From positions 402,837 to 466,836 of the forward strand of contig NZ_LN832559.1 of NCBI RefSeq assembly GCF_900005615.1: a stretch of DNA of 64,000 nt, read 5' to 3'. Source of the stretch: Paracoccus aminovorans (GTDB lineage: Bacteria > Pseudomonadota > Alphaproteobacteria > Rhodobacterales > Rhodobacteraceae). A program made the position numbers and the translations under genes. Position 1 is the first letter of the stretch. Each line of letters starts with the position of its first letter. Under the pieces are notes generated by a model that was given only the letters and a program-made list of their open reading frames with translations, was not told the DNA's origin and did no database searches. Shown here piece by piece: positions 10,588 to 21,861 of the stretch.

Positions 10588-11463
10588 TCAGCGTGTCGGC
10601 ACCGGCTCTTCGCCGGAATAATCGTAGAAGCCGCGCCCGGTCTTGCGGCCCAGCCAGCCGGCCTCGACATATTTCACCAGCAGCGGACAGGGCCGGTATT
10701 TCGTATCCGCCAACCCCTCGTGCAACACGTTCATGATCGCCAGGCAGGTGTCGAGCCCGATGAAATCCGCCAGTTCCAGCGGCCCCATCGGATGGTTCGC
10801 GCCCAGCTTCATCGACTGGTCGATGGACTTGACCGAGCCGACGCCCTCGTAAAGCGTATAGACCGCCTCGTTGATCATCGGCATCAGGATGCGGTTGACT
10901 ATGAAGGCGGGGAAGTCCTCGGCGCTGGCCGAGGTCTTGCCGATCTTTTCCACCACCTCGACCAGGGCCTTGTAGGTTTCCTCGTCGGTGGCGATGCCGC
11001 GGATCAGCTCGACCAGCTGCATGACCGGGACCGGGTTCATGAAGTGGAAGCCCATGAAACGCTCGGGCCGGTCGGTGCGGCTGGCCAGCCGGGTGATCGA
11101 GATCGAGGAGGTGTTCGAGGTCAGGATGGTTTCCGGCTTCAGATGCGGCAGCAGGTCCTCGAAGATGGCCTGCTTGACGGTCTCGCGCTCGGTGGCGGCC
11201 TCGATGATCAGGTCGGTCTTGCCCAGGTCGGCCAGGGTCATGGTGGTGGCGATGCGCTTCATGGCGTCGGCCTTGGCCTCGGCGGTGATCTTGCCGCGCG
11301 CGACCTGGCGGTCCAGGTTGTGGTCGATCTGCGCCACGGCATTCTCGAGCGCCTGGCGCGAGATGTCGGTCATCAGCACGTCATAGCCTGCCAAGGCAAA
11401 GACATGGGCGATGCCGTTGCCCATCTGCCCGGCGCCGATCACGCCCACCGATTGAATTGCCAT
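10588..11463 (-). CDS. hbd: 3-hydroxybutyryl-CoA dehydrogenase
   Basis: Predicted 291-residue NAD(P)-dependent enzyme interconverting 3-hydroxybutyryl-CoA and acetoacetyl-CoA. The N-terminus has the Rossmann motif [16 protein letters not shown], then [12 protein letters not shown] and [15 protein letters not shown] (catalytic His), and the C-terminal [11 protein letters not shown] and GRGFYDYSG of the family. It sits downstream of etfB-etfA on the same strand, which fits a role in short-chain acyl-CoA or polyhydroxybutyrate metabolism. A terminator-like hairpin and repeat lie between etfA and this gene, so it may have its own promoter. Confidence 0.94.
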   Translation of the reverse strand: MAIQSVGVIGAGQMGNGIAHVFALAGYDVLMTDISRQALENAVAQIDHNLDRQVARGKITAEAKADAMKRIATTMTLADLGKTDLIIEAATERETVKQAIFEDLLPHLKPETILTSNTSSISITRLASRTDRPERFMGFHFMNPVPVMQLVELIRGIATDEETYKALVEVVEKIGKTSASAEDFPAFIVNRILMPMINEAVYTLYEGVGSVKSIDQSMKLGANHPMGPLELADFIGLDTCLAIMNVLHEGLADTKYRPCPLLVKYVEAGWLGRKTGRGFYDYSGEEPVPTR

Positions 11464-11526
11464 GAAACTTCATCCTTTTGCCGTCAGTCGGGACGATAGG
11501 CAGAAGGTCGGAACTGTTCAACGGAA

Positions 11527-11552
11527 AACCGCCCGGCGGGGACCGGGCGGTT
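11527..11552 (-). terminator. Terminator hairpin downstream of etfA
   Basis: Perfect 10-bp stem aaccgcccgg / ccgggcggtt with a 6-base loop; on the minus strand the hairpin is followed by ttttccgtt, as for a rho-independent terminator. Confidence 0.6.
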
Positions 11553-11579
11553 CGTTTCCTCGTCAGGGGGCTCCGCCCC

Positions 11580-11617
11580 CGCGCCTCGTGTGCCCCTCGA
11601 TGGGGCGCACGAGGCGC
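11580..11617. repeat. Long imperfect hairpin beside dispersed repeat copy 3
   Basis: gcgcctcgtgtgcccc pairs with ggggcgcacgaggcgc with one mismatch around a tcgat-type loop, preceded by ggggctccgccccc. Together with the adjacent repeat copy it looks like a larger intergenic repeat element. Confidence 0.5.
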
Positions 11618-11624
11618 TCCCCCC

Positions 11625-11647
11625 GGAGTATTTGCGGAACAGAGAAG
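11625..11647 (+). repeat. Dispersed GGGTATTTGG-type repeat, copy 3
   Basis: ggagtatttgcggaacagag, immediately downstream of the etfA stop codon and next to the long hairpin at 11580-11617. Confidence 0.5.
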
Positions 11648-11648
11648 T

Positions 11649-12574
11649 TCAGAGCTTCCCGGTCAGTTCCGGGACGGTGGTGAACAGGTCTCCGACCAGG
11701 CCGTAGTCGGCGATCTGGAAGATCGGCGCCTCTTCGTCCTTGTTGATGGCGACGATCACCTTCGAATCCTTCATCCCCGCCAGGTGCTGGATCGCGCCCG
11801 AGATGCCCACCGCGACATAGAGGTCGGGGGCGACCACCTTGCCGGTCTGGCCGACCTGCCAGTCGTTGGGGGCAAAGCCCGAGTCGACCGCCGCGCGCGA
11901 CGCGCCCACCGCGGCGCCCAGCTTGTCGGCCAGCGCCTCGATGATCTCGAAGCTCTCCTTCGAGCCGACGCCGCGCCCGCCCGAGACCACGCGCTTGGCC
12001 GAGGTCAGCTCGGGGCGGTCCGATTGCGCCACCTCGTCCGAGACCCAGTTCGACAGCCCGGGATCGGCCGATGCCGCCGCGTCCGCGATCGCGGCCGAGC
12101 CGCCTTCGCCCGCCGCGTCGAAGCTGGCCGCGCGCAGGGTGAAGACCTTCTTGGCGTCCTTCGACTTCACCTTCTGGATGGCGTTGCCGGCATAGATCGG
12201 CCGCTCGAACGTGTCGGCGTCGATCACCGCCGAGACGTCCGACAGCACCATCACGTCCAGCAGCGCCGCGACGCGGGGCAGGATGTTCTTGGCATCGGTG
12301 GTCGCCGGGGCGGCGATGTGGCTGTAGTCGCCGGCCAGCGCCACGATCAGCGCCGCGGTCGGTTCGGCCAGGCGGTGCCCGTAGAGCGGCGATTCCGCCA
12401 CCAGCACCTTGGCCACGCCGGCGATCTTCGCGGCTTCCTCGGCCGCGCCCCGGGCCGAGGCCCCGGCGCAGAGCACCGTCACGTCGCCCAGGCCCTTGAC
12501 GGCGTTCACCGCCTTGGCGGTCGCGTCGCGGTTCAGCGTGCCATCGGTGACTTCACCCAACAGAAGAACGGCCA

Positions 12575-12575
<1 letters not shown>
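11649..12575 (-). CDS. etfA: Electron transfer flavoprotein alpha subunit
   Basis: Predicted 308-residue FAD-binding subunit of ETF, which carries electrons from acyl-CoA dehydrogenases to ETF:ubiquinone oxidoreductase. The C-terminal FAD domain shows [35 protein letters not shown] and [17 protein letters not shown], the classic ETF-alpha signature. The start overlaps the etfB stop (12575), giving a coupled etfBA pair. Confidence 0.97.
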
Positions 12576-13333
<758 letters not shown>

Positions 13334-13454
13334 GCGGCCTCTCCCCTTTGGTTGCGTCACCTGTTCGATGGGCTTGTTAACGGGCCGCCAGCGGCATTGA
13401 CAGGGAAAAAGCGACCAGATCGCGTCGCAACATTTCCTTCCCGCACAGTTGTCG

Positions 13455-14027
13455 CTAACGGCTGGCGCCCGGGACCCACAGGATGTCCCGAGTGCCGTTT
13501 TCATTGGCCACGCGGCCCGCCACGAACAGCCAGTCGGACAGCCGGTTGAGATATTTCACCGCCGCCGGATTGGCGCCCTCGGCGGCCGAAAGCGTCACGG
13601 CGGCGCGTTCCGCGCGGCGGGCCACGGTGCGCGACAGGTGCAGATGCGCCGAAAGCGCGCTGCCGCCCGGCAGGATGAAGCTGCGCAGCGGCGACAGATC
13701 GGCGTTCATCGCGTCGATTTCCGATTCCAGCCGCACGACCTGGGCGTCGATGATGCGCAGCACCGGATAGGGCGCCTCGGCGTCCTCCTCCATGCGCGGG
13801 CGCGACAGGTCGGCGCCGAGGTCGAAGAGGTCGTTCTGGATCACTGCGATGCGTTCGGCCAGCGCGCCGGTCGCGTGCAGCCGCGCCAGGCCCAGCGTAG
13901 CGTTCAGCTCATCCACGGTGCCATAGGCCTCGACCCGCAGCGAATCCTTGGGCACGCGCTCGCCGTTCGAGAGCGCGGTCTCGCCCTTGTCGCCGGTGCG
14001 GGTATAGATCTTGTTCAGGACGACCAT
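13455..14027 (-). CDS. pduO: PduO-type ATP:cob(I)alamin adenosyltransferase
   Basis: Predicted 190-residue enzyme that transfers adenosyl from ATP to cob(I)alamin, making coenzyme B12. N-terminal [38 protein letters not shown] and [26 protein letters not shown] are diagnostic for the PduO/EutT-like trimeric family. The ATG at 14027 ([13 protein letters not shown]) overlaps the stop of the upstream gene by one base; a GTG one codon earlier is possible. It lies in the etf/hbd neighbourhood, away from the cob cluster, and a second, unrelated adenosyltransferase (cobO) is at 32264. Confidence 0.95.
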   Translation of the reverse strand: MVVLNKIYTRTGDKGETALSNGERVPKDSLRVEAYGTVDELNATLGLARLHATGALAERIAVIQNDLFDLGADLSRPRMEEDAEAPYPVLRIIDAQVVRLESEIDAMNADLSPLRSFILPGGSALSAHLHLSRTVARRAERAAVTLSAAEGANPAAVKYLNRLSDWLFVAGRVANENGTRDILWVPGASR

Positions 14028-14227
14028 CACTTACTCCGGGCCCAGAGGTAAAGCAGGAAGACGGCGATGGCGATGGCCTGGGCGATGATGCGCCAGCGCA
14101 TCATGCGGTTGCCGTGCTTGCGGTTGAACGCGCCGCCCTTGGCGAAGCCGCCGATGCCGGTCGCCAGGATCGCCACCACCGCGAGGCAGCAGATCACCAG
14201 CAGGTAGAACAGCGGATCGTTTCGCAT
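14027..14227 (-). CDS. Twin transmembrane helix small protein (HIG1-like)
   Basis: Predicted 66-residue inner-membrane protein with two hydrophobic helices (about residues 4-22 and 44-61) separated by the basic loop [16 protein letters not shown], the pattern of alphaproteobacterial HIG1-domain-like twin-TM proteins. HIG1 relatives associate with cytochrome oxidase in mitochondria; a similar job here is only inference. The ATG at 14227 (MRNDPLFYL) is preceded by an aaaaggggcccgc ribosome-binding region on the minus strand. It is coupled to the PduO-type gene. Confidence 0.85.
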   Translation of the reverse strand: MRNDPLFYLLVICCLAVVAILATGIGGFAKGGAFNRKHGNRMMRWRIIAQAIAIAVFLLYLWARSK

Positions 14228-14252
14228 CGCGGGCCCCTTTTCGGCGGTGACA

Positions 14253-15071
14253 CTAGCTCCGCCGCGCGAACCAGTCCAGTGCGCGCGTGGAAAGCAGCCG
14301 CCTGCCGATGCCCGAGACATGGGTGGGCGTGGTGACGTAATAGCGCGGGCGCGGGTTCCCGCTTTCCAGCGCCTGGGCGATGCGGGCGCTGACGGCGGCG
14401 GGCGGCAGCTCGAAGCGGTCCTTTTTCGCCGCCGGCTCGTAGAGGCGCTTCAGCAGCGTGCGGCGGTATTGTTCGGCGCGCGGGCTGGACCGCCAGTCGA
14501 TCCAAGCCTCGAAATGCGGAATCGAGTTCAGGCGGATGCGGGTGCCGATGGGCCCGGGCTCGATCAGCACGAACCGGACGCCGGTGCCGGCCATCTCGAC
14601 CCGCAGCACGTCGGTCAGCCCCTCCAGCGCGAATTTCGTTGCCACATAGGCGCCGCGCCAGGGGATGCCGACCAGGCCCAGGACCGACGAGATGTTCACC
14701 ACCCGGCCGCCATGGGCGCGGAAATGCGGCAGCAGCCGGCGGGTCAGGTCGTGGGTGCCGAACAGGTTCGCTTCGAAGATCGACCGCAGGGCGCCGCGCG
14801 GCAGGTCCTCGACCGCGCCGGGGATGGCGAAGGCGGCATTGTTCACCAGCGCGTCGATGCGCCCCAGCGCCAGCGCCGATTCGGCGCAGCGGGCGGTGCT
14901 GTCCTCGCAGCCCAGTTCCAGCGGCAGCGTGTCGAAGCCCTCGGCGCGGCGGGCGGCGATGTCCTCGGGTTTGCGGCAGGTGGCGATCACCCGCCAGCCG
15001 CGGCCCCGCATGTGCCGCGCCGCGTCGAGCCCAATGCCCGAGGAACAGCCGGTGATCAGGACGGTCTTCAT
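14253..15071 (-). CDS. SDR family NAD(P)-dependent oxidoreductase
   Basis: Predicted 272-residue classical short-chain dehydrogenase. Cofactor motif [12 protein letters not shown] at the N-terminus, NNAA near residue 84, NISSVLG with the catalytic Ser, and [10 protein letters not shown] with the YxxxK pair are all present. The extended C-terminus ([17 protein letters not shown]) is of the type often seen in retinol/steroid dehydrogenase-like SDRs. Substrate unknown. The ATG at 15071 ([11 protein letters not shown]) is the natural start; a long open frame further upstream is antisense to parC and is not coding. Divergent from parC. Confidence 0.92.
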   Translation of the reverse strand: MKTVLITGCSSGIGLDAARHMRGRGWRVIATCRKPEDIAARRAEGFDTLPLELGCEDSTARCAESALALGRIDALVNNAAFAIPGAVEDLPRGALRSIFEANLFGTHDLTRRLLPHFRAHGGRVVNISSVLGLVGIPWRGAYVATKFALEGLTDVLRVEMAGTGVRFVLIEPGPIGTRIRLNSIPHFEAWIDWRSSPRAEQYRRTLLKRLYEPAAKKDRFELPPAAVSARIAQALESGNPRPRYYVTTPTHVSGIGRRLLSTRALDWFARRS

Positions 15072-15173
15072 CCCTGTCTCCTGTTTTGCGGTGGTTCTGG
15101 GCCATGGCGGGGCTTCGCGCAAGCCGCGCATTTCCGGCTGGACCGAAGCCCGTGCCGGGCCTATGCAGCGCTC

Positions 15174-17414
15174 ATGTCCGACGATCCGAACAGCACCGAT
15201 CCGACCCCGCCCGAACCGAGCCGGGACCAGACCAGCGCCGAGCCGCTGTCGCGCGCCATCGGCGAGCGTTACCTGACCTATGCGCTGTCGACGATCATGA
15301 ACCGGGCGCTGCCCGATGCGCGCGACGGGCTGAAGCCGGTGCATCGCCGCATCCTGTTCGCGATGCGCGAGCTGCGGCTGTCGCCCAGCGGCGCGTTCCG
15401 CAAGTCGGCCAAGATCAGCGGCGACGTGATGGGCAACTATCACCCCCACGGCGACGCGGCGATCTATGACGCGATGGCGCGGCTCGCCCAGCCCTTCGCC
15501 ATGCGCTATCCGCTGGTGGACGGGCAGGGCAACTTCGGCAACATCGACGGCGACAACCCCGCCGCCAGCCGCTACACCGAGGCCCGCCTGACCGCCGCCG
15601 CCGAGGCACTGATGGAGGGCCTGGCCGAGAACGCGGTCGATTTCCGCCCGAACTACGACGGCACGCTGGAAGAACCCATCGTGCTGCCGGCGGCCTTTCC
15701 GAACCTTTTGTGCAACGGCGCCAGCGGCATCGCCGTCGGCATGGCGACCAACGTGCCGCCGCATAACCTGCACGAGGTCATCGACGCCTGCCTGCATCTG
15801 ATCAAGGCGCCGGATGCCCGCGACGAGACGCTGGTTTCCATCATCCCCGGCCCGGATTTTCCGACCGGCGGCGTGCTGGTCGAATCGCGCGAGGTGATCG
15901 CCGAGGCCTACCGGACCGGCCGCGGCAGCCTGCGCCTGCGCGCGCGCTGGTCGGTCGAGGATCTGGGTCGCGGCGGCTGGCAGGTGGTCGTGACCGAAAT
16001 ACCCTACCAGGTGCAGAAGTCCAAGCTGATCGAGCGGCTGGCCGAGGTGATCCAGCTTAAGAAGGTGCCGATCCTGGCCGATGTCCGCGACGAATCGGCC
16101 GAGGACATCCGCATCGTGCTGGAGCCGCGCACCCGCGCCGTGGACCCCGAGCAGCTGATGGCGGCGCTGTTCCGGGTCAGCGACCTGGAAGTGCGCTTCG
16201 GCCTGAACATGAACGTGCTGATCGACGGACGCGTGCCCAAGGTCTGCTCGCTGAAAGAGGTGCTGCGCGCTTTCCTCGACCACCGGCGCGAGGTGCTGCT
16301 GCGCCGCTCGAACCACCGGCTGGACAAGATCGCTGCCCGGCTGGAGGTGCTGGAAGGCTACATGATCGCCTTCCTGAACCTCGACCGGGTGATCGAGATC
16401 ATCCGCCACGAGGACGAGCCCAAGGCCGTGATGATGGCCGAGTTCAAGCTGACCGACGTGCAGGTCGAGGCGATCCTGAACATGCGCCTGCGCGCGCTGC
16501 GCCGACTCGAGGAAATGGAGCTGCGGACCGAGCACGAGACCCTGACCGCCGAGCGGGCCGAGCTGATGGCGATGCTCGCCGACGAATCGGCGCAATGGGG
16601 CCGCATCGCCGGCGAATTGCGCGAAGCGCGGACGAAATTCGGCAAATCCGCCCCCGGCGGCCAGCGCCGCACCGAGATCGGCGAGGCCGGCGAGGTGGCC
16701 GAGATCGACATGGATTCGATGATCGAGCGCGAGCCGGTCACGGTGATCCTGTCGAAAATGGGCTGGATCCGCGCCATGAAGGGCCACCAGCCGCTGGATG
16801 CCGAGGTCAAGTTCAAGGACGGCGACGGCCCGTTCATGGCCTTCCATGCCGAGACCACCGACAAGCTGATGGTCTTTGGCGCCAACGGCCGCTTCTATAC
16901 CCTGCCGGCCAACAACCTGCCCGGCGGCCGCGGCATGGGCGAGCCCCTGCGGCTGATGATCGACCTGCCGAACGATGCCGGCGTGATCGCCATGTTCCCC
17001 TGGCGTGAGGGGCGCTGGCTGGTCGCCTCGAAGGCCGGGGATGGCTTCATCGTGCCGGCGGCCGACATTCTGGCGCAGACCCGCGCCGGCAAGCAGGTGC
17101 TGAACGGCGATGCCGCGCTGTGCCGTCCCGTCACCGGCGATCATCTCGCGGTGGTGGGCGACAACCGCAAGCTGCTGGTCTTTCCGCTGGACGAGCTGCC
17201 CGAGATGGGCCGCGGCAAGGGCGTGCGGTTGCAGAAATACAAGGACGGCGGCCTGTCGGATGCGATCTGCATCACCCTGGCCGAGGGCCTGCGCTGGCAG
17301 GAAAGCGGCGGCCGCACCCGGTCCGAGCCCGACCTGACCGAATGGCTGGGCAAGCGGGCCGGCACGGGCTATATGGCGCCGCGCGGCTTCCCGCGCGACA
17401 ACAGGTTCAACTGA
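15174..17414 (+). CDS. parC: DNA topoisomerase IV subunit A
   Basis: Predicted 746-residue breakage-reunion subunit that decatenates daughter chromosomes together with ParE. The quinolone-resistance region is clear: [30 protein letters not shown], and the catalytic tyrosine Tyr134 in [11 protein letters not shown]-terminal beta-blade repeats ([40 protein letters not shown]) support ParC rather than GyrA, as does the shorter tail lacking a GyrA box. The N-terminus before residue 24 is acidic and variable. ATG at 15174. Confidence 0.97.
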   Translation: MSDDPNSTDPTPPEPSRDQTSAEPLSRAIGERYLTYALSTIMNRALPDARDGLKPVHRRILFAMRELRLSPSGAFRKSAKISGDVMGNYHPHGDAAIYDAMARLAQPFAMRYPLVDGQGNFGNIDGDNPAASRYTEARLTAAAEALMEGLAENAVDFRPNYDGTLEEPIVLPAAFPNLLCNGASGIAVGMATNVPPHNLHEVIDACLHLIKAPDARDETLVSIIPGPDFPTGGVLVESREVIAEAYRTGRGSLRLRARWSVEDLGRGGWQVVVTEIPYQVQKSKLIERLAEVIQLKKVPILADVRDESAEDIRIVLEPRTRAVDPEQLMAALFRVSDLEVRFGLNMNVLIDGRVPKVCSLKEVLRAFLDHRREVLLRRSNHRLDKIAARLEVLEGYMIAFLNLDRVIEIIRHEDEPKAVMMAEFKLTDVQVEAILNMRLRALRRLEEMELRTEHETLTAERAELMAMLADESAQWGRIAGELREARTKFGKSAPGGQRRTEIGEAGEVAEIDMDSMIEREPVTVILSKMGWIRAMKGHQPLDAEVKFKDGDGPFMAFHAETTDKLMVFGANGRFYTLPANNLPGGRGMGEPLRLMIDLPNDAGVIAMFPWREGRWLVASKAGDGFIVPAADILAQTRAGKQVLNGDAALCRPVTGDHLAVVGDNRKLLVFPLDELPEMGRGKGVRLQKYKDGGLSDAICITLAEGLRWQESGGRTRSEPDLTEWLGKRAGTGYMAPRGFPRDNRFN

Positions 17415-17444
17415 CCAGGGGCGGGGCTAGCCACGCCCGTTCCG

Positions 17445-17594
17445 TCAGCTGCTGGTCACCGGCTTGATCACCGGCTGTTCGGTCTGGGTCTGGGCCGATT
17501 GGTCCTGTTTCATCTTGTGGCCCGGGCAATCGGCCAGTGCCGGCAGGGCCGTCACCAGCAGCGCCAAGGCGACGGCGGCGGTCTTGCGGATCAT
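17445..17594 (-). CDS. Small secreted hypothetical protein (49 aa)
   Basis: Short frame starting at ATG 17594: MIRKTAAVALALLVTALPALA is a clean Sec signal peptide, followed by a short polar, Gln/Thr-rich mature part of about 28 residues with one Cys (DCPGHKMKQDQ) and ending VTSS. An aaaggagagcgcgtg ribosome-binding site precedes it on the minus strand. I do not recognise it. Its stop lies about 30 bp from the convergent parC stop. The signal peptide is the main argument that it is real. Confidence 0.6.
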   Translation of the reverse strand: MIRKTAAVALALLVTALPALADCPGHKMKQDQSAQTQTEQPVIKPVTSS

Positions 17595-17657
17595 CACGCG
17601 CTCTCCTTTTCTCGCTTGCACGGGATCAGGCTCGCACGACCGCCGGATTCGGACAAA

Positions 17658-18245
17658 TCACGATTCGCGGTCGCGCACCCGCTTGACGCCGGTCAGCATC
17701 GGCCGGACCAGATCCTCGCGCTTCCAGAAGCGATAGAACAGGATCACCCCGATATGCAGCGCCACCAGCAGCAGGACCAGGTTGGCGCCCAACTCGTGCC
17801 AGCCGACCGCCTTGGATCGGGTGGCGCTGCTGACAGAGGAGGCCAGCGGCCCGACGTTGATATAGTCGTCCGGGTCCGAGATCAGCCCGCTGCTGACCTG
17901 CGCCGCCAGCACCGCCAGCATGGCGATCACCGACAGCGCGCCCAGCGGGTTATGGCCGGGCCAGTGGCTGGGCTCGCGCAGGGCCATGCCGCGCATATAG
18001 CCGGCGATGGCGCCAGGGCCACGGATGAAATGCGAAAACCGTGCCGGCGCCGGGCCGACAAAGCCCCAGACCAGCCGGAACAGCAAAAGCCCTGCCACGA
18101 CATAGCCGCACCAGAAATGCAGCGTCATCTTCGCGGGGCCGAACTGGCCCAGGCACCAGCCGGCGGTGACGAAGAACGCCAGCAGCCAGTGGAACCCGCG
18201 CAACAGCGGGTCCCACAGCCGGATCTCTCGCAGAGGGCCCGGCAT
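17658..18245 (-). CDS. Cytochrome b561-type membrane protein paired with cytochrome c'
   Basis: Predicted 195-residue four-helix membrane cytochrome of the Ni-hydrogenase/b561 type. Candidate heme ligands are the His in LLRGFHWLLAF, the His in TLHFWCGYV, and those in GWHELGANL and ALHIGVILFY. It begins on the last base of the cytochrome c' stop codon (TGATG), so the two are translationally coupled and probably form one electron-transfer pair: periplasmic c' passing electrons to or from quinone through b. C-terminal tail basic and cytosolic. Confidence 0.88.
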   Translation of the reverse strand: MPGPLREIRLWDPLLRGFHWLLAFFVTAGWCLGQFGPAKMTLHFWCGYVVAGLLLFRLVWGFVGPAPARFSHFIRGPGAIAGYMRGMALREPSHWPGHNPLGALSVIAMLAVLAAQVSSGLISDPDDYINVGPLASSVSSATRSKAVGWHELGANLVLLLVALHIGVILFYRFWKREDLVRPMLTGVKRVRDRES

Positions 18246-18700
18246 CAGCTCTTTTCGCGGAAATTGTCGTGGCAGGCCTTGCAGGCGCCGCCCAGCTTCT
18301 GGACCACCGGCCCGACATTCGCGGCACCGCCCTTCACCGCTTCCGAGGACCCGGTCGCGGCCTCTTGCAGCCCGGCGAACTTGGCGCGGAACTCGTCCAT
18401 GTTGTTCCAGATGTCGGGCTTGGCGGCGCTGTCCTCGGCCTGGCCATGGGCGCTGCCCTCGATGAACAGGCTGGGCAGGTCGTAATGGGTCAGCGCCTCG
18501 ATATTGGCGGCGGCGCGGCTGGCCGCGGCCTCGTCATAGGCGACGTCGCCCTTGGCCATGCCCGAAAGCGTGCCCATGTTGATCGCCAGCATCTGATAGA
18601 AGCCGTGGCGGGCCTCGATGGCCTGGTGGATCGGGTCGTCGTCCTGGGCGATGGCGGCCAGCGGCACCGCGGCCAGTGCGGCGGCGAGAATCAGGCGCAT
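18245..18700 (-). CDS. Cytochrome c' (class II cytochrome c)
   Basis: Predicted 151-residue periplasmic protein with signal peptide MRLILAAALAAVPLAAIAQ and a four-helix-bundle pattern. The single heme motif CKACH lies at the C-terminus, as in cytochrome c' (class II), inside LGGACKACHDNFREK. Cytochromes c' bind NO and may protect against it or carry electrons. Directly coupled to the membrane cytochrome b downstream. The ATG at 18700 is preceded by aggaagacgac. Confidence 0.92.
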   Translation of the reverse strand: MRLILAAALAAVPLAAIAQDDDPIHQAIEARHGFYQMLAINMGTLSGMAKGDVAYDEAAASRAAANIEALTHYDLPSLFIEGSAHGQAEDSAAKPDIWNNMDEFRAKFAGLQEAATGSSEAVKGGAANVGPVVQKLGGACKACHDNFREKS

Positions 18701-19052
18701 GTCGTCTTCCTTTCATGTGGCTTTCGGCTGCATTTTCAAAGGCGCGCGTGGGCCAAGCCTTGCACAACCGGCCGGTTCTGCCAACGCGGCTGAAATGCCG
18801 ATTCCGTGAAGAACCGCGTCCTTCCTGCGGCTTTTTGGGCCCTCGGCGCCGGTTCTTGCGCAAAATCCGGGCAGCGGTGCGCGACGGGCGGGTGTGGGGA
18901 CGGTTTTGCTTGGCCGATGCTGCATTGCGGCGCAACTTGCAGGGGACGGGGCCGCATTCCCCCGTCTGCCCCGGGCCGCACGGGGTCTTCATGGCAGCGA
19001 CCGCCGTTCATGCCCGCGCCTCCTCCCTCCACGCGGGCATGAGCGGCGGCTT
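18701..19052. other. 352-bp gap with no supported gene
   Basis: Between the cytochrome c' start and the cobF end. Minus-strand open frames here (for example from 18992) are Arg/Pro-rich, have no ribosome-binding site and resemble nothing. It should hold the promoter for the cytochrome pair; I see no convincing -35/-10 pair, terminator or RNA. Confidence 0.5.
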
Positions 19053-19805
19053 TTACCCAGCCGGTCGGCGGCGTTGCAGCAGATAGATGTCCATGATCCA
19101 GCCATGCGCGGCGCGGGCCTTGGCGCGGGCGGCCAGGATGCGCGGGCCGGCCTCGGTCAGGGGGCCGGCGATCAGCAGCTCTTCGGGCATGCCCAGGAAG
19201 GCGCCCCACCAGATCTGCACCCCCTCGGGATCGAGGCTCTGGAACGCGCAGTCCCCGTCCAGCATGACCACGGCGCGATCGGTGCCCGGGGGCCAGCCGT
19301 GGTCGCGGATCTGCCGGCCGGTGGTGATGATGACCGGCTCGGCGACCGCGTTCAGGGGAATGGCATGCGCGGCGCAAAGCGCCTGGATCGCGGTGATGCC
19401 GGGAATGACGCGCAGGGTCAGCGGCAGGCGCCGCGCCACGCGCTCGGCGATGCGCAGCGTGCTGTCGTAAAGCGAGGGATCGCCCCAGACCAGCAGCGCC
19501 GGGCGGATGGCGCCATGGCTGCGGATGACCTTTTCCCACTGCTCCGCGATGGCGTCGTGCCAGGCCTCGACGCCCTGGCGATAGCCGTCCTTCGCACCGC
19601 GGGCGGGCATGTCGAACAGCGCCATGGGCGGCGGGCTGGCCAGAACGCGCCGGCACAGCGCCTGGCGCAGCTGGGCCAGGTCGGCCTTGTCCTCGCCCTT
19701 CGAGGGGATCAGGATCAGGTCGGCCGCCGCCATGGCCGCGATGCCGTCTCGGGTCAGGTGGCCGGGGCTGCCGGTGCCGATGCCGATCAGCGTCAGCGCG
19801 ATCAT
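19053..19805 (-). CDS. cobF: Precorrin-6A synthase (deacetylating)
   Basis: Predicted 250-residue SAM-dependent enzyme that methylates C1 of precorrin-5 and removes the extruded acetate. N-terminal LIGIGTGSPGHLTRDGI, LLVWGDPSLYDSTLRIA and VIPGITAIQALCAAHAIPLN are tetrapyrrole-methylase motifs; the C-terminal WGAFLGMPEELLIAG and GWIMDIYLLQR are specific to CobF. It exists only in the oxygen-dependent pathway. Its start overlaps the cobB stop by 4 bp. It is the last gene of the minus-strand cob run. Confidence 0.96.
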   Translation of the reverse strand: MIALTLIGIGTGSPGHLTRDGIAAMAAADLILIPSKGEDKADLAQLRQALCRRVLASPPPMALFDMPARGAKDGYRQGVEAWHDAIAEQWEKVIRSHGAIRPALLVWGDPSLYDSTLRIAERVARRLPLTLRVIPGITAIQALCAAHAIPLNAVAEPVIITTGRQIRDHGWPPGTDRAVVMLDGDCAFQSLDPEGVQIWWGAFLGMPEELLIAGPLTEAGPRILAARAKARAAHGWIMDIYLLQRRRPAG

Positions 19806-21091
19806 GGCGCCTCTCCGATCAGGTGGAAGAAGCTGCCCGAGGCAAGGCCGCGCTGCGATCCGGTCTCGGGCACCGCATCGCCATTGGCGTCGGCGACGCG
19901 GGCCAGGGGCGCGTCGGGCTGGGCGAGGATGGTGGCATAGTGGAACTCGTGCCCCGCCAGCGGCTGGCGATAGAGCCCGTCCAGCGGCGCGGCGCGGCGA
20001 TAGCCCAGGTGCATCCGGCGCTTTTCATAGCTGGTCTCCAGCCCCAGCAGCCCGGCCATCTGATGCCGCGTGCCCTGCGCATCGACCAGCCCGGCGCCCA
20101 TCGCCATATAGCCGCCGCATTCGCCATGCACCGGCCGGGTCTCGGCGAAGCGCCGCAGCCCGTCGCGGAAGCGGCCGGCGGCCGCCAAGGCTCCTGCGTG
20201 CAGCTCGGGATAGCCGCCGGGCAGCCAGCAGGCGCCGGCGCTGTCGTCGGGCGCCTGATCGGCCAGGGGCGAGAACGGCAGGATCGTCGCCCCCGCCGCC
20301 CGCCAGCCGGCGACGAGATGCGGATAGACGAATGAAAACGCGTCGTCCTGCGCCAAGGCGATACGCTCGGCCGGCGGCGGCAGGTGGCGGAACGGCTCCG
20401 CAGCGATGCCGCCCCGCGCCGCCGCGATGATCGCGTCGAGATCCAGATGCCGCATCGCCGCCGCGCCGGCCCGGTCCAAGAGCGCCTGCAAACCGGCGTG
20501 TTCGCGGGCCTGCACCAGGCCCAGGTGGCGCTCGGGCAGCTCGATCCCGGCCTCGCGCGGCAGCACGCCCAGCACCGGAATGGCCAGCGCGTCGAAGGCC
20601 AGCCGCATCAGCGCCTCGTGCCGGGCCGAGGCGACGCGGTTCAGCACCACGCCGGCCAGCGCCACGTCGGCGCGCATCTCGCGAAACCCCAGCGCCACGG
20701 CGGCGGCGGATTGCGCCTGCCCCTTGGCGTCGATCACCAGCACCACCGGCCAGCCGGTCAGCGCGGCCACGTCGGCGCTGGCGCCGTTGCCGCAGCCGCC
20801 CGCCCGCGCCACGCCGTCGAAAAGCCCCATCGAGCCTTCGGCCACGGCGATATCGGCAGGCCCGCTGCCGCCCACCAGATGTGCGATCTGCGCCCGGGTC
20901 ATGGCCCAGCTGTCGAGGTTATAGGATTCACGCCCCGCCGCCGCGCGGTGGAAGGCCGGGTCGATGTAATCCGGCCCGCTCTTGAACGGCTGCACCACCA
21001 GCCCGCGCGCGCGCAGGGCCGCGATCAGCCCCAGCGTCACCGTGGTTTTCCCCGAGCCCGAGGCGGGCGCGCTGACGATCAGCCCCTTCAT
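19802..21091 (-). CDS. cobB: Cobyrinate / hydrogenobyrinate a,c-diamide synthase
   Basis: Predicted 429-residue ATP-dependent glutamine amidotransferase amidating the a and c side chains. The N-terminal synthetase domain has [15 protein letters not shown] and [13 protein letters not shown]; the C-terminal triad-type glutaminase domain has [12 protein letters not shown] with the nucleophilic Cys. The ATG at 21091 ([12 protein letters not shown]) is chosen because the P-loop begins there; the longer open frame upstream overlaps cobM. Coupled to cobM and cobF by 4-bp overlaps. Confidence 0.96.
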   Translation of the reverse strand: MKGLIVSAPASGSGKTTVTLGLIAALRARGLVVQPFKSGPDYIDPAFHRAAAGRESYNLDSWAMTRAQIAHLVGGSGPADIAVAEGSMGLFDGVARAGGCGNGASADVAALTGWPVVLVIDAKGQAQSAAAVALGFREMRADVALAGVVLNRVASARHEALMRLAFDALAIPVLGVLPREAGIELPERHLGLVQAREHAGLQALLDRAGAAAMRHLDLDAIIAAARGGIAAEPFRHLPPPAERIALAQDDAFSFVYPHLVAGWRAAGATILPFSPLADQAPDDSAGACWLPGGYPELHAGALAAAGRFRDGLRRFAETRPVHGECGGYMAMGAGLVDAQGTRHQMAGLLGLETSYEKRRMHLGYRRAAPLDGLYRQPLAGHEFHYATILAQPDAPLARVADANGDAVPETGSQRGLASGSFFHLIGEAP

Positions 21092-21861
21092 TCGGGGAAC
21101 CTCGGGTCGGTGCCGACCGGGCGGAAGCGGCGGTCGTAATCGCCGGCGTAAAGCCGGCTTTCGTCGAAGCCCTCGGCCGCCAGGGCCGGGCCGACCAGGA
21201 TCAGCGCCGTGCGCTCGCCCTCGCCCAAGCCGGGGTCCAGCGTCGAGAGCGTGGCGCGGATGATGCGCTGGTCGGGCCAGCTGGCGCGGAAGACCACCGC
21301 AACCGGGCAATCGGCGCCGTAATGCGGGATCAGCTCGGCCTGCACGCGCTCCAGCACATGCACCGACAGGTGGATCGCCAGCGTGGCGCCGGTGGCGGCG
21401 AAATTGGCCAGGGTCTCGCCCTCGGGCATCGCCGACGCCCGCCCCGAGGTCCGGGTCAGCACCACCGATTGCGCGACGCCCGGCAGGGTCAGCTCCGCCC
21501 CCAGCGCGGCGGCGGCGGCGGCAAAGCTGGGCACGCCCGGCGTCACGTCATAGGGGATGCCGGCCGCGCGCAACCGGCGCAGCTGCTCGCCCATCGCCGA
21601 CCAGACCGACAGGTCGCCCGAATGCAGCCGCGCCACGTCCTGGCCTTCTGCGTGCGCCGCCGCGATCTCGGCAATGATGGCGTCCAGGTCCATGCTGGCG
21701 GTGTTGACGATCCGCGCGCCCGGCGGGCAATGCGACAGCAGCGCCTGCGGCACCAGCGACCCGGCGTAGAGGCAGACCGGGCAGGCGGCGATCAGGTCGC
21801 GCCCGCGCAGGGTGATCAGGTCGGCGGCGCCGGGGCCGGCGCCGATGAAATGGATGGTCAT
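21088..21861 (-). CDS. cobM: Precorrin-4 C11-methyltransferase
   Basis: Predicted 257-residue tetrapyrrole methylase. [16 protein letters not shown] at the N-terminus, [18 protein letters not shown] and [16 protein letters not shown] are in order and wording specific to CobM/Cbi[10 protein letters not shown] ends the second domain. It methylates C11 of precorrin-4 to give precorrin-5, the CobF substrate, and lies just upstream of cobB-cobF. Overlaps cobE upstream by 4 bp. Confidence 0.96.
   Translation of the reverse strand: MTIHFIGAGPGAADLITLRGRDLIAACPVCLYAGSLVPQALLSHCPPGARIVNTASMDLDAIIAEIAAAHAEGQDVARLHSGDLSVWSAMGEQLRRLRAAGIPYDVTPGVPSFAAAAAALGAELTLPGVAQSVVLTRTSGRASAMPEGETLANFAATGATLAIHLSVHVLERVQAELIPHYGADCPVAVVFRASWPDQRIIRATLSTLDPGLGEGERTALILVGPALAAEGFDESRLYAGDYDRRFRPVGTDPRFPE

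Noticed and set aside
15072..17144. Minus-strand extension of the SDR gene across parC
   Set aside because: The part beyond the SDR start is antisense to parC and low-complexity; the SDR Rossmann motif begins at ATG 15071.
18534..18992. Minus-strand frame in the 18.7-19.05 kb gap beginning MKTPCGPG
   Set aside because: It overlaps cytochrome c' out of frame, is Arg-rich without similarity, and has no ribosome-binding site.
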